Positions 25,367 through 37,430 of a stretch of 64,000 nucleotides of DNA are shown piece by piece. This stretch comes from Siniperca chuatsi (lineage: Eukaryota; Chordata; Actinopteri; Centrarchiformes; Sinipercidae). The stretch lies in assembly GCF_020085105.1 (NCBI RefSeq), contig NC_058055.1:10176822-10240821 (forward strand), given 5' to 3'. Every line of letters starts with the position of its first letter. Within the stretch, counting starts at the first letter, position 1. The notes beneath the pieces were generated by a model, which worked only from the letters and a program-made list of their open reading frames with translations, searched no databases and was not told the DNA's origin. The position numbers and the translations under genes were made by a program.

Positions 25367-26440
25367 AGTGTCCAGTCGACCCTCTGAACTCTACACACCC
25401 ATACAATCATTAACCGGAGACAAAAGGAGAGCACTGAACAACAAGCAGACAACAAAAAATGCCCATGAGTTTGTTGTTTTATTCTTAAACTTTTGCTGAT
25501 GTTGATTCATGTGGATGTAAAATGGCAGACCTTACCAGCTGGTATACAATAGATCCGTAGGCACAAAAAAGTGTTAATTTCACAATTTATAGCTACAGAC
25601 AAGGAACACAAGAAATGTGGGGCTCTTTGTGTCATTTTTCTAAAATGAGTGTTTATGTAGCACAGTAAATTCTACAAAATGGCAAATGTAAATAAGAAGA
25701 CACCAGATGCCTTTCAAAGCTGTTTGGTGTCAACATGTTTTCTTTCGATACGTGATTTAATTGCTCCAAAACCAAAGGATATAATTAGGTTATGAATGTC
25801 AAACTCATAAAATGCAGTATGAAATGTGAATTATGTATGTGTTCGTCACTGCAGGTCTGTGTGTATAAGCTTACATGTAGTCAGTGGGATTCAAATTTAC
25901 GCTCCGAGTGAGGTGGAAGCAGTCAACAGGACGGATGTGAAACGGACGTGCACCTTCAGCTCCAGTCATCCTGTGTCACTTAAATCCATATCAGTGACCT
26001 GGTACTTCCAACCCCTGCATTCCAGGACCTGAGAACGCTGGGTGTGGCACTGGATGTTTTATGATGATATTCTAAAGATGTTTTTTATTGTGTTTCAATG
26101 TTATTTATCCAGCCCCGGATAATGGCTTTAAAATCTACAGTATATTGTTTGCAAATTAGACTGTGGATTTTGTGTGTGTGTTTCAGGTGATCTTCTACCA
26201 CGATAAGCCATATGTTCCCTTTCAAGGGCGTTTTTAAGACCACGTGGTCTCCATCACCCTGCAGCAGGTGTCCCCAACCTTTAATGGTACCTACATCTGC
26301 CAGGTGCGCAACATGGCAGACGTACACAGCAGAAATGGAGAGGTTGTCCTCAGAGTCGTCAACGAGACTGCAATTAGGCTGTTTTTCATCCCCAAGTCCT
26401 CTCACACGAGTGAAAATGCAGACAACGCCAAATTGTAGTG
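25367..26440 (+). pseudogene. Broken tandem duplicate of mpzl2 (Ig V domain, myelin protein zero-like)
   Basis: Two exons of a P0-like Ig domain match the intact mpzl2 downstream. The exon-2 equivalent (about 25856-26038) reads IYAPSEVEAVNRTDVKRTC and TFSSSHPVSLKSISVTW. It then hits an in-frame TGA at 26030-26032, apparently after a one-base shift relative to the intact copy. The exon-3 equivalent starts after a CAG at about 26188 (VIFYHDKPYVPFQGRF) and runs into TAA. Relative to the intact exon about 30 bases are lost before SITLQQVSPTFNGTYICQVR, so the second half is in another frame. The splice donor after VVNE is gone. Intronic sequence upstream of exon 2 (25367-25420) also matches 33244-33302 near the intact gene, so a genomic segment was duplicated rather than an mRNA copied. 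No signal-peptide or membrane exon was found. It is more similar to mpzl2 than to mpzl3. Confidence 0.85.
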
Positions 26441-28326
26441 GCAATTTCTTCGGAATAAAGAAACACTCAAGGCAATCAGTTGTCTTTCTGTGGGTTTACT
26501 TCAAGCGTCTGCAGACGGACTCACAGCAGCAAAACATACATCAGTATAATCTGCTCTGAATGAGTACAGAGGAAAAAGAACATCAGTTATTTATCCAGTC
26601 TTCAGGGTCAGACTCCTCAACCTGGGGAGAAGAGTGTCCCTGAAGTCTGGACATAACAGTCAGTAGGATAATTTGTAGTTCCATGTCATCATTATCAGTG
26701 TACTGTTCTCATCTCACAGTCCACACAATCATACACAAATGAAGTATTGACGCCAAACAATTATAATAATATCTGTATGTTATTATATCAGAGAGTCTGT
26801 TTGTTCTTGCCATTACACACTTTGCTATTCACAAAACCACGTGTCAATGTCGAGTCCCAGTTTTGCCATTGGTATTTACCAATTCAGTGGCCACTCACTG
26901 GCAACTTCTTTAGGATAAACTTGGAAATTTCCAACTTTACAAGTTGGCTGGAAAATCAGTTTTGGTCTCTGTGAGGCAGAGGGCGGGAATTGACTGTCAC
27001 CTTAGTAAGCCGTAGGTTTAATAGGAGGAAGCTCCTGGATTGGGACACAACTTAAAGCAGCTAGTGTTCCCTAACTCTCTCTCCTTCTTTTCTGTCCTTT
27101 GCAGGTTTTGACCCATCTGACGGATTCATTGCTTTGCTTGATATGACTGGTACAGGGGTTTGAAGGGTGTTGTTTGAGTGTAAATATTTAGTAACTCAAA
27201 TTTCTAGATCCAAGTATTAGACCTATTAGAATTAGAAATGAGTCATTTGTACAATATCGTGTTACAAGTGGAGGATCTAGACATCCTCACATACAACAAT
27301 GACTATAAGCCTGACAGATGGATGAGTTGACTGTTGAGCACTGGGTCTCTGGAAAAAAATGTTCTGGTGTCTGAAAATCTGTGGCGTGTTTTTTCAGCTC
27401 CTGAGCCTGTGTTGTGTCAGTGTTCTTCTTACCATCATTTTGTTCTTTATTGTATCATACTCTGTTTATAAGGTGGTTATTAGTTATTGATCTCTTTAGG
27501 TACAGGCAGGTGATCTGTGTCATGCTCACTACAACAGGTTTCACGCTGGCTTGAACCTGAATCGTCTAGTTGTTGGACTGTTTGTTTACCCACTGATCCA
27601 TTTGCATTTAGTAAGATCTTATCTATTTAATATTAAACCACTCTTTATACTTTTATTGGATGTTATAAGCTCACCAAGCTGCAGCTGAAGCCTGGTGGGA
27701 GAACATTGAAGCCAGGTATGCAAAACAGAATCCTGTATTTCTGAAATGACCTGCAACAGAGGTTCAGTTGTTCATGTCAGAGGAAGCATAACATGTGAAC
27801 TTTACACAAAAGATAATGTCTTCAGTGTGCAATACTTAGATAATACAAAATTTTGTGGAACAAAGTGCTGTGGACTCAACAATTAAAGTCCCATCCAATC
27901 AAAAATGTGTCCTGCTTCTTGTTTCTTAACTTTAAGCTTCACTGTGCAGAATGATGTATGTGCAGAGTTTGTTTTCACATTCATCTACTGAAGAGGGGAA
28001 CGTTTCTCTGTGCTCACCTTGAATCTGAGTTTCAGACGTGTATGTTCGATTTGTGACATCACAACAAGTTTGGAAGCCAGTCGTGGTTCAATATGCAACT
28101 TGTTTCCACATGCACACGTGTGATGTGGAAACTTGAAACCTGCAGTGCACAAACACTGAGAATGGACTTTTCAGGGAAGTAGGAGACATCATATGTTCAG
28201 CAGATAAACTTTAGAAATGAAAAATATTTGCATATTCATAGATTCAATGAGGGAGAAGGACTAGATTGACGGCAATTGATCTTTTCTGTGGAAAAACCAA
28301 TTATTATTCCAAGCAACATATTTTTT
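26441..28326. other. Intergenic, no gene recognised
   Basis: About 1.9 kb between the mpzl2 pseudogene and the I-type LINE. An AATAAA lies near 26453. I saw no membrane exon belonging to the pseudogene, although weak acceptor-like sites (for example before 27105) exist. Confidence 0.4.
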
Positions 28327-30833
28327 TAAGAGACGGAATGTACACAAACTGTGAGTAGTAGGAAAGGAGGAGGAGGAGGGAGGGAGGATAAAAGAGATAG
28401 CCAGTCGACATCTTTGGGGAAACGAGCATTAGAAGAGGAGGAGGAAGTGCGAGATGTCAGGAAAAAGATTATGATGGAGGAATTTAAGGTCATTCTTAAA
28501 TTTAAGGTGGGGGGTGAGATAACATTGATTGGTCCAATAACTTTGACAACAGGATTGAGGAAGGCAACTGGGGATATAGAAATGGCAAAGGTGTTGCGTG
28601 AGGGCAGTTTGTTGGTGAAATGCAAAAATGCGGAACATAGAAATAAAGTGATGAAACTGCAAACTGTGTAAAAAATAAATAATGGAAAGAAGGATAGTTG
28701 GTGATAGGAGAGGAGCTAGAGGAGTGATATCAGGAATCCCCATTAGAGAAAATTTGGAAGAACTAAGGAAAGTGATGAAAGGAGGAAAAATCACAGGAAT
28801 TAGACAGCTGCAGGCCTTCAGGAACGGGGAAAAAGTGGATAGTGAGTCAGTACTGCTAAAGTTCAATGATGAGGTGCTTTCTGGAAAAGTGATGATAGGC
28901 TACATGACATTTAATGTGAGAGAATATGTTCCTCCTCCAATAAGATGTTATAAATGTCAGGTCATATGGGGCCAATGTATGTAAAAGAAAACAAAGATGT
29001 GGAAGAGAACATGCATATGGAGAATGTGGCAGCAGTGCTCAAGTTAAGTGCTGTAATTGCGGAGGAAACCACACAGCAGGTATGGTGGTTGCACCGTCAG
29101 GAAGCAGGCAGTGGAGATTCAAAGGGTAAGATTAGAACGGAAAGTAACATGCAGAGGCTGTGAGGATGTGTAACAGTGAAAGAAGAGAAGCGGGAGACAA
29201 CCAAAGTCATCCTGAAACAAATGCAGGATCAGCACAAAGGACAACACAGGAAGAAGCAAATTGGAACAAGTATAGAGTAATAACTGAAGGGAAATTAAAA
29301 GAGGTAAATATGAACCAGACAATTGATGACCTCAGTGTAGAAATAAACTGTATTATACTAGGAGCAGCAAAAGAGTCAATACCAAAAAGAAACAGTAGGA
29401 AAAGGAACAAGATGGTTCCGTGGTGGACACAAGAATGCACTTCTGCAATTAAAAATCGAAATAAGGCCTTTAAAGTCTTGAAGAAAACACATCATTTTCA
29501 GAATCTTATTAACTATAAAAGAAAGCAGGCAGTAGTTAGGAGTACAGTAAAGAGAGTTAAAAGGGATTTTTGGAAGAGGTATTGTGACTCACTTGGAAGG
29601 ACACCATTAGACCGAGTATGGGGGATGATTAAGAGGATGTCCGGAAATAGAAAAGTGTATGGATATCGTATAATGAAAGATGGGGGGAAAGTAGTAATAG
29701 AAGGTAAGGATAAAGCAGAGATTTTAGCAAGGACATTTGTTAAGGTACATAGTAGTGAAAATCTGAGTAATGAGGAAAAGAATCAGAGAGATAGAACAAT
29801 AGAAAAAAATGTAGAAGCACTGCAGGATGATAAGGAAGACGGAAGTGCAATAAATATGTTGTTTACTATAAGAGAGCTAAATAATGCATTAAGAAAGTCT
29901 GGGAAAACAACGTCAGGGAGAGACAGAGAGAGTAAAGGAATATTATAAAGATTATATAATAAGGAATAAGGAAGAGGGATGTTTACCAAGTCACTGGAAA
30001 GAGTCAGTTATTGTCCCCATATGTAAGCCAGGTAAGGATCCAGGCTTAGCAGAAAGTTAAGGCTGATTGCTTTGACAACACATGTAGGGAAAATTATGGA
30101 AAAAATGATAAACGAAAGGTTAAGGTTTCATATAGAGACAAAAGATCTGATAAAGAATTACCAAAGCGGATTTAGAAAAGGAAGAAGTTGATGATAATAA
30201 TATGGTATAAAGTACTAGTGCATGAACTGCCAAGTTAAGTGTAGCTTATGTATAATGAGACGGAGGATATTGCACAGCAGTAATAGAGGTAAAATAATAA
30301 GTAAAATAAGTAGAAATGAAAAAGAAATGGTAGGAAATTTGGAACAGGGAAACTGCAGATAGACATTACTATAGTATCCAAAAGAAAGTAGGAGAAATGA
30401 GGGAAACCAGTAGAACAAAAAAGAAGAAGACAGTATCTCGAGGATGAGGTTTGGGAATACTGGTCTTCACAGTACACTTAAGATAACTGATAATATGGGA
30501 CTGGTATGTGTGAGTACTGTAACATACAGGAAACTGTAGAACATGTAATTATCAATTGTCCTAGGTACTTGCAGGAAAGGCAGATGCTAAAAAACAAACT
30601 GGGAAGAGATCGCATTAAGTTCTGGCTAAAGGAGTTACTGCAATTGAACTCAGGGCATGTGGGGTACAGGGCAATATTTAGTTTTTTGGAAAAGACAGAA
30701 CTTAAAAGAAGACATAAGGGAAGACATATAGGGAAGGCATAAGACCTCTCTGATCCACACTCCGTTTCAGAAGGTGGCGGTAATGCACCAAAAGCTGTTT
30801 GCCAACCGCCACAAAACCTCAGAAGAAGAAGAA
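28327..30833 (+). mobile_element. I-clade (Nimb-like) LINE, internally deleted and frameshifted
   Basis: Order of pieces on the plus strand: (a) an ORF1/gag-like protein at 28351-28984, basic and acidic N-terminus, then GVISGIPIRENLEELRKVMK and YVPPPIRCYKCQ; (b) zinc knuckles continuing in another frame to about 29095 (CGREHAYGEC, CCNCGGNHTAGYGGC); (c) the endonuclease-RT linker at 29160-29948 (VPWWTQECTSAIKNRNKAFK, RDFWKRYCDSLGR); (d) a short RT piece at about 29985-30180 with WKESVIVPICKPGKDPG and later stops; (e) the C-terminal CEYCNIQETVEHVIINCPRY region to 30741; (f) a 3' tail with GGTGGCGGTAATGCACC and GAA units ending about 30833. The endonuclease and most of the RT are absent. The clade is assigned from these signatures. 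Confidence 0.85.
30186..30296 (-). repeat. Fragment of the CR1/L2/Rex LINE 3' UTR inside the I-type LINE
   Basis: It shares GTGCATGAACT, CCAAGTTAAGTGTAGCTTAT and GCACAGCAGTAATAGAGGT with 23220-23372, the 3' UTR of the LINE at 23031-24665, in the same relative orientation. It sits exactly where the RT of the surrounding I-type LINE breaks off, so it marks the deletion junction or a nested insertion. Confidence 0.8.
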
Positions 30834-30839
30834 TGTGGA

Positions 30840-31023
30840 TTAACAGGTTGCTTAGTGAACAAGTTATGCAAGAATTTAGCGACGAAACGCCGCCCATCAC
30901 GTGTATGCAGGTTGTCTCACATTTTCACCACCGATGCGTGGACTCACAAAAAGGCTCTTTACTCCGGAAGTCTGCAGTGACATTTGCGTTCATGACTCCT
31001 TTCAATAAGTTGAGGCAGTATAA
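30840..31023 (+). promoter_or_regulatory. mpzl2: Proximal promoter of mpzl2, with ETS and E-box motifs
   Basis: This unique 184-bp stretch lies between the LINE tail and the start codon. It contains CACGTG (30898-30903) and a perfect ETS core CCGGAAGT (30964-30971). TATAAA at 31019-31024 overlaps the first ATG; if that were the TATA box, the in-frame ATG at 31036 would be the start instead. Motif matches are sequence facts; function is inferred. In mammals MPZL2 is an epithelial gene, and ETS control would fit that. Confidence 0.45.
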
Positions 31024-32748
31024 ATGTTTTATCGCATGTATCGGATATGGTCTCTGCTTCTCCTGGGAGCATTCGTGGTGCCAGGTGAGTTTCAACAACT
31101 TCCTGGAGAGAGTATAGGCGATTTTAGTATGTCTTCCCTAACGCAAAAACTGTGTTAAAGCGTGATTTAAAGCGTTTGGTCAGTTTAACTTGGCCTAGAC
31201 CTACGCGAGTAGTAGCCTATAACCTGCTGGGAAAAATAGTGCCACACAGTATAATGTACAGTTATTTGTACACATACCGAATTTATACATACATGTGTGT
31301 CACAGGTGTTGATAATACTGTATAGTAGTTTTTGAGGCTTATGCGTAGGCTGTTGTATTAACAATATATCATCAAACATTTGACTGTGACAGAGAAGATA
31401 GAATAATCCAAAACAATGCAACGTTAGCATTTATTCATAAGGCAAAGAAGGCATGGTGAACTACTTCCACTCCAAATCCATAATAACTGGTCATCATTGT
31501 CAGTAAACACATTTTCAGCAATATTCTTGTTTTTGTAAAGATTGTTGTACTCTGTTGTGATCCATTGTGTTGGAGGTATAAAGGCCGACCAAAAGGCCTA
31601 ATAAAATTATTGGATTCAGAACAAAAATTGTCCCAGTATGAATAAAGGGGCTGATAATTTCAGCAATTCTAATGTTATGTAACTTAAGTAATTTCATTTT
31701 AATATAGCGCTGTAGTTTCCATAAGAACTAATTAGCAGCAGTAGTAGTTAGAAGAAATGCTTTGTAACTTTAGGGCATGAATTACTAATTTAAGGGATTC
31801 ACAACTCAAAAATTTTGCAATTTATACCACAAATCCAGAAAACAAGCTCTTGCAAGTTTTATGGGGTTAATTCAAAATTTTGCATTAGAACTGTCTTCCT
31901 GAAAGGGACATCCATTACAGTGTCTATTGTACAGGAAACCACACTAACATGATAATATAAGAAAAATAAATAAATTAAATATCTGTTTATCATTATGGTT
32001 TTCATATTCAAGGAAAAACATAATCTGTTAAGACTTCCTGTATTAACTTAACCAGAGGTTAACTTGGGGCTAAAGGGAAAACAGCACACCTCTGTAATTT
32101 GAACCCTGTGTGGTTTGCAAACTAACGCCAGTCATGGTTTAAATGGATGTCATGTAAATGTAGCATTTGTTGTTTGTCACCCAGTTTGGTAAAATGCACT
32201 GACATGTTCAAACATCTTTTTCCTTCTGTGGCTGGCGATACACATGAAAAGTTAAAAAGCATTTTCTCTGGTTCATCCTGTTGTAAAGTTCCCGTTTACA
32301 GCTTGCAGGCATCAATAAGAGGAAGATAAACAGAGATAAACAAGTTCTCAGGAATTAGACAAAGAAACCCATTCTTAATGGAAACGGATGTGGATTAACA
32401 TACCTATAAGACACTATACATATGAATGAATATATCATTTAATAAATAGATTAAGTGGCAAATAAATTAAAGATAAGATAAATACATAACAAATTTACAT
32501 TAAAGTAACTACAATTTTTTGAGGGAAAATTTGCGAAAGATGACCTGAACTTGTTTGGGGTGCTACTTTTGTGTGCTGTTAAGACCGCTCATTTTAGAAA
32601 TATTGAATTGTCTTTTATTTTAAGTTTTTTTTTTTTATCCTCTATTAATTGTCCATTGTCAGTAAGTAGATTTTAGTGATGGGTTAGTTCTTGATTTGCT
32701 AAGTCTTTTTATCAATCCCTCTTTTATTATTTTTTTAATCATTCAATT

Positions 32749-32813
<65 letters not shown>

Positions 32814-35800
32814 GTTGCTTTATGACCTTGTGCAAGTCCCTGTAGGTTCTCCATACAGAGACACTGGCCATGTCCTACTAAATACTATTATCCTGTTTTA
32901 TTTTTTCTACAGTCATACATTTTATTTTATCCCTTCCTATCCAGGATTACAGAACATTCTTGGCTTCTTCTTCTTCTCTGTGTTTTATTAGAAGGAATGC
33001 TTTAATCTGCACGAAGAGTCTGCAGGTCTGCTCATCACTGTGGCTGACAGTGTGATCCAGATTTAGCTCAACTATTTAACTTTACCAGACCCCTTGAAGG
33101 AGATACTGTAGTATACTTTACCATGGTTTCAAGTAAAACATACTAATTATTATTATTGAACAGATGTTGAATAACAAACATCCAAACCTGCTCTTTTCAG
33201 ATAATATAATATTCCCTGTTTTTAATTAAGGCACCTGTAAAGGCAGTCTTCATCTGACCCTCTGTACTTACACACATGCAATCATTAACCCATAGCAGAC
33301 GTAGCAGCTATTCAGTTATTTGAATTATTTGCTCTATTGTTTGCTGTACTAAAGTACTGAAGTGAAGTCATGTCGAAAAGAGGAAAATGAGGTCTTACAA
33401 TCTCAAGCAGTGGCTGTAGAATACATGATGGGCACTTCTCTTCACAACCCTTTGCTCTTAACTGTCATGGACGTTTGTGTGTTAAATAAACAGTGCTAAC
33501 TACTCCTGGTGTGAACAGATCTGCTCTTGTTTAAGGAATTACTCTGAAACTGAGGAATGAAATGAGAAACGTAGTCACCTGGGCAGTTTGAAATATAACT
33601 TGTGATCTGTGAGTGAGTCAAGTAGTGAGATTTGTGTATAAGGTTAATGTTGATGAGTATTCTTTCTCACTTGGTTGTCTTTATTACAGGGTTGCGACAT
33701 GTCAGTGGAATAGATATTTACACTCCGACTGAGGTGGAAGCGGTCAACGGGACAAATGTGAAACTGACATGCACCTTCAGCTCCAGCGCACCAGTGTCGC
33801 TTCGGTCCATCACAGTGGCCTGGAACTTCCGTCCCATGAATTCAGGATCAGATGAGTCGGTGTGAAGAGAAACTGTGTTTTTATGAAAATTCTTTGCATT
33901 TGTCTTTACTGTATTTTAATGTCATTATTAATGAAACCACAGGAAAAAATAAGAAATAATGCATTTTACTACACATGTCAAATGCAGAAGAGAAGAGCCA
34001 GTGGCTGGTATGCTTGCTGCAAATGGCGACACATACAGCACATTAGCTGAGGACTATCCCACAGTACAGTAAACATGAGGTCATTGCCACTCAAAAGGCA
34101 GGCAGCATATATGGCAAAAACACACTTCAGTGCCTTCAGTTATGAATGGCATGAAACTAGTATGTTAGCTCAGGAAATGTTCTTCATAATTTGGCTGCTG
34201 ACGTCCATACATCAGCTAAGTTTTGTATTAGCAGAATTTTCTTATGCTTGCTAATTCGTTTGGAGTTATAAAGTCTCTGCAATTTTGCTGGATTGTTTGT
34301 GTGTCAGGTGTTTTGGTACCAGGAGGTACCATACCCTCCCAATCAAGGGCGTTTTAAAGGCCATGCGGTGTGGTCGGGAGATATTATGAGACGGGATGCC
34401 TCCATCACCCTGCATGAGGTGCGTCCGACCTTTAATGGCACCTACATCTGCCAGGTGCGCAACAGTCCAGATGTGCATGGTAGTAATGGAGAGATCGTCC
34501 TCAGAGTCGTAAACAAAGGTTAGACTGGCAGCACTGCATGCTTGGAAGAACTTTTTGGTGGATGAAAAGTCTGTCACATTTCTTCAGCATCAAATGTACT
34601 ACAGCAAAAGAAAATTCAAAAATGTTCGAGGCTCTTTTTTTTACTTTTCAGTCGTTACCATCAATTCTTTCAATATGTATTTAGAAGGTGGTACTTTATT
34701 AGTCCTTTTGTAGAAAAAAATCAACTGTAATACTGTGGCCTTTCCACAGGGAGGTCAGGGGTTAAGTGTCTTGCTCAAGAGAACTTAAGCAAGTGAAGGA
34801 CAGTATGTTTAATCACTGGGACACTAATTTACTTTTTATTCTAATGGTATCTCTATTTTGTTCTCCTAAATTCCCCAACAGGCATCATTCTGCTTTCACC
34901 TCCTGTTATCACTGATTTTGGGTCTTGTTGCTTCTAGTTTCCCTCTCTGAGATTGGCATCCTGGCAGCAGCAGTTGGAGGCGCCTGTGGTGTAATCCTGA
35001 TCGTCCTTGGTATCTTTGTGGCAGTGAGGTTCTACAGAAGAAAGCACATGGGAAACGACATTGAGCTGCAGCCACACCAGTGGAAGGACCCGACTGTATG
35101 GTGAGGGTCAGAGAGCCGGAGCTCATCTGCTCCTATTCTTCTTGGGACTGGTGTGGAGTCTGATTGGCTGTTTAGGTTCACTCTGCTGGAAAAGACTAAT
35201 GAAAGTTGGGGGAAGGAAGACATCTTTTTCTTCCATGTTTGCTCCTTCAATGTGAACCTCTCTGATATTAGTGTAGTCCATTTACTTCAGTATTAGAGAC
35301 ATGATGTACCAATGATTGTAATTACTAACTTCATTTTTTCAGTTTTTAAACTGTAGAGTAGGAGATGTAAATATGGAAGGGATTTTTCTAACTAAATGCT
35401 GTTCTTAAAACTTATCATTAACCTCAATTCACAGCAGCAGTGCTGACTGCACCAATTAGGCTGCATTTTTCTCTATTTAGTTGCTCTTTTATCATATAAA
35501 CATGCAATGACCACATTTTTTAAAATCATTAGTTATTTTATTATGTGTTTTATAGAATTATGCTTTGACTGAATTGTCACTAGAAACATATAATTGATTA
35601 TATCCCTAAAGAGCACAAAGAGCACTTGATACATAATACTGCTGCGGTGAATTGAGTCATATCCTCTCTGTTGCCTGATACTGAGGGTTTAACTTTCAAA
35701 GCTATGGAAGATAAGAGCAGATAAACCTTTTCTGGGCTAAACCTTCCCATTTCTCTGTGAGCACCAGCTGCAATAGCAACTGCTGCTTCACAGTATGTGC

Positions 35801-36205
35801 CACTTTAAGTTGAGATAACGGGTGAAGAATTTTACAAACCCAGAGATCTTAAACCCACAGACCCATGAACTAGTTTTGGTGGAGAAATGTTCATGCACTG
35901 ATGTTTTGGTTATCTATACCACGGATGGAAGCGGTATATAAATTCTCTGTGGTACTCTGGCTGGGTTCATTTCAAGCTGAGGATTCTGGGTATTGTATTC
36001 TTTAAAGTCTCTATGGACAATTTGCTAACTTGGGCCTTTTGTTTATTTGCTGCACTTTCCAAGTGGCCAGATATCCATGAGTAGCTTATGTCATTGTTTA
36101 CGTGTGTGCGTGTGATTTAATTTGTTTTGCGGGGGTTGTGTCAGTACACCGGAAGATGCAGTTCATCTCAGAGTTGTGACGAAGGAGAAAGAAGCTGATA
36201 GTTAA
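31024..36205 (+). CDS. mpzl2: Myelin protein zero-like 2 (epithelial V-like antigen), complete, 5 exons
   Basis: Single-pass homophilic adhesion protein with one V-type Ig domain, found in epithelia and thymus of vertebrates. Exons are 31024-31084, 33690-33859, 34308-34518, 34938-35100 and 36145-36205, phases 1, 0, 1, 2. They total 666 nt and encode 221 residues (human MPZL2 has 215). A signal peptide occupies residues 1-20 (IWSLLLLGAFVVP). The Ig domain runs about 28-146 with disulfide cysteines C48 and C125, core W65 and sequons at N40 and N120. DIYTPTEVEAVNGTNVKLTC and WNFRP match MPZL2 best. The stalk has the MPZL2-like SEI, followed by a membrane segment at about 153-177. The tail is basic (RFYRRKH). 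The last exon gives TPEDAVHLRVVTKEKEADS and a TAA at 36203-36205. The second ATG (31036) is an alternative start. Exon-5 joining is the least certain step: a donor at 35096 instead of 35101 would change the tail. Confidence 0.9.
32751..32810. repeat. Perfect AT microsatellite, 30 units
   Basis: Sixty uninterrupted bases of AT in mpzl2 intron 1. The length and purity imply high mutability and a possible cruciform. Confidence 0.97.
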
Positions 36206-37430
36206 AACGATGAAGAATCTGAACCCAGCAGCGGAGATGATCAAGAAGAGGAAGGCATTGAAGATGATGACGACGACAACGATTTTGGTGATGATGATTA
36301 AATGGACACACTCGATTGATGAATGAGAATCATCTTTCCCTTTTATAAAATCACCGTATTTGCTATTCATTAACATGATTTAAATGTTTAGATGACATGT
36401 AATGTATTGTACTTTTTTAAGAGTTCAGCGGATTATGGTTGCTGAATTACATTGATACATCACAGTGACTGTAGTACACCAATTTAGCATTGCACTCTGG
36501 CGCCTGCATTACCCACAATACAACTCGACTGGCATCAGTTCGGTCAGAGATTCTGATGTGTTATGCTAGTGGTGGTTAATGAGCAGCCTTGAGGGGTCTG
36601 GTAGGCTCACTTCTTTCTCACTTCTTTCTAACTCCACAACCCCAGTTTTCACCCCCAATTAACACAGACTCAAGTGACATCACTTGCAGAAATTCATCAG
36701 TCTTCACTCAGCTGCCTCTGGAGTCACAAAAGGCTTTATACAGCTTTTTTCACATATGCAGTAGTACTCCCAAACACCTGTAAACAGACTTTGTTGTGTA
36801 AATCGGTGGACTTCCCGTTAAATTCTGTGTGTTTTATGGATGCGGACTGATGGATGTGAGTCTCGTTTGTTGTATGCAGCCGCTGTAACTTTGCTTCTTT
36901 GTGATAATTTGACTGGATTTATAGCTGCTGCTGGAAATCTGTTGCCTGAAATCAATGTTGTGAAAATTCATTCATTTTCACGTTGAATAAATGGACTATA
37001 GATTTTTAAAGAGAAGAGCAAGTTTAATTTGGCTCAACACCCCAATGCAGACGGTGTTTGTCCAACTGTAGTGTTGCCAGATTAAATGTTTCTCCTGTTC
37101 AGTTTCTAAAAGCATCAGCTGAGAGTAGACAAATCAAATTTTTAAGTATGAAAGAGCTTTTAACTGTGTCATAGTGTAACTTTGCAGAGGGGGTTGAATG
37201 CTGCTGGAAATGAAACAGGAGAAATTGGTGCTTTCATTAAATTTTTGCTTCCAGAAAGTCCACTATGAGATTTATGAGTGATAATCAAAGCAAGGTGGCA
37301 GTATTGGCAGCATTGCACAAGTGATTTTGTATTTTGATTTTGTATGTAGTGTAAAATAAGCAGAACTTTACACTTTTTTTAACTCAAGTCCTGAAATGTC
37401 CTATGTATCTATTTAACTCTGGAATAAAGA
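36206..37430 (+). other. mpzl2: Probable 3' UTR of mpzl2, with an acidic open frame directly after the stop
   Basis: The reading frame stays open after the TAA for 31 codons, to a second TAA at 36299-36301, and reads as a strongly acidic tail (EESEPSSGDDQEEEGIEDDD and further D residues). Polyadenylation signals AATAAA occur at 36986-36991 and 37423-37428. UTR limits are inferred. Confidence 0.5.

Noticed and set aside
30774-31117. Open frames crossing the LINE tail and the mpzl2 signal exon
   Set aside because: They begin inside the LINE tail or promoter and are in a different frame from the signal peptide.
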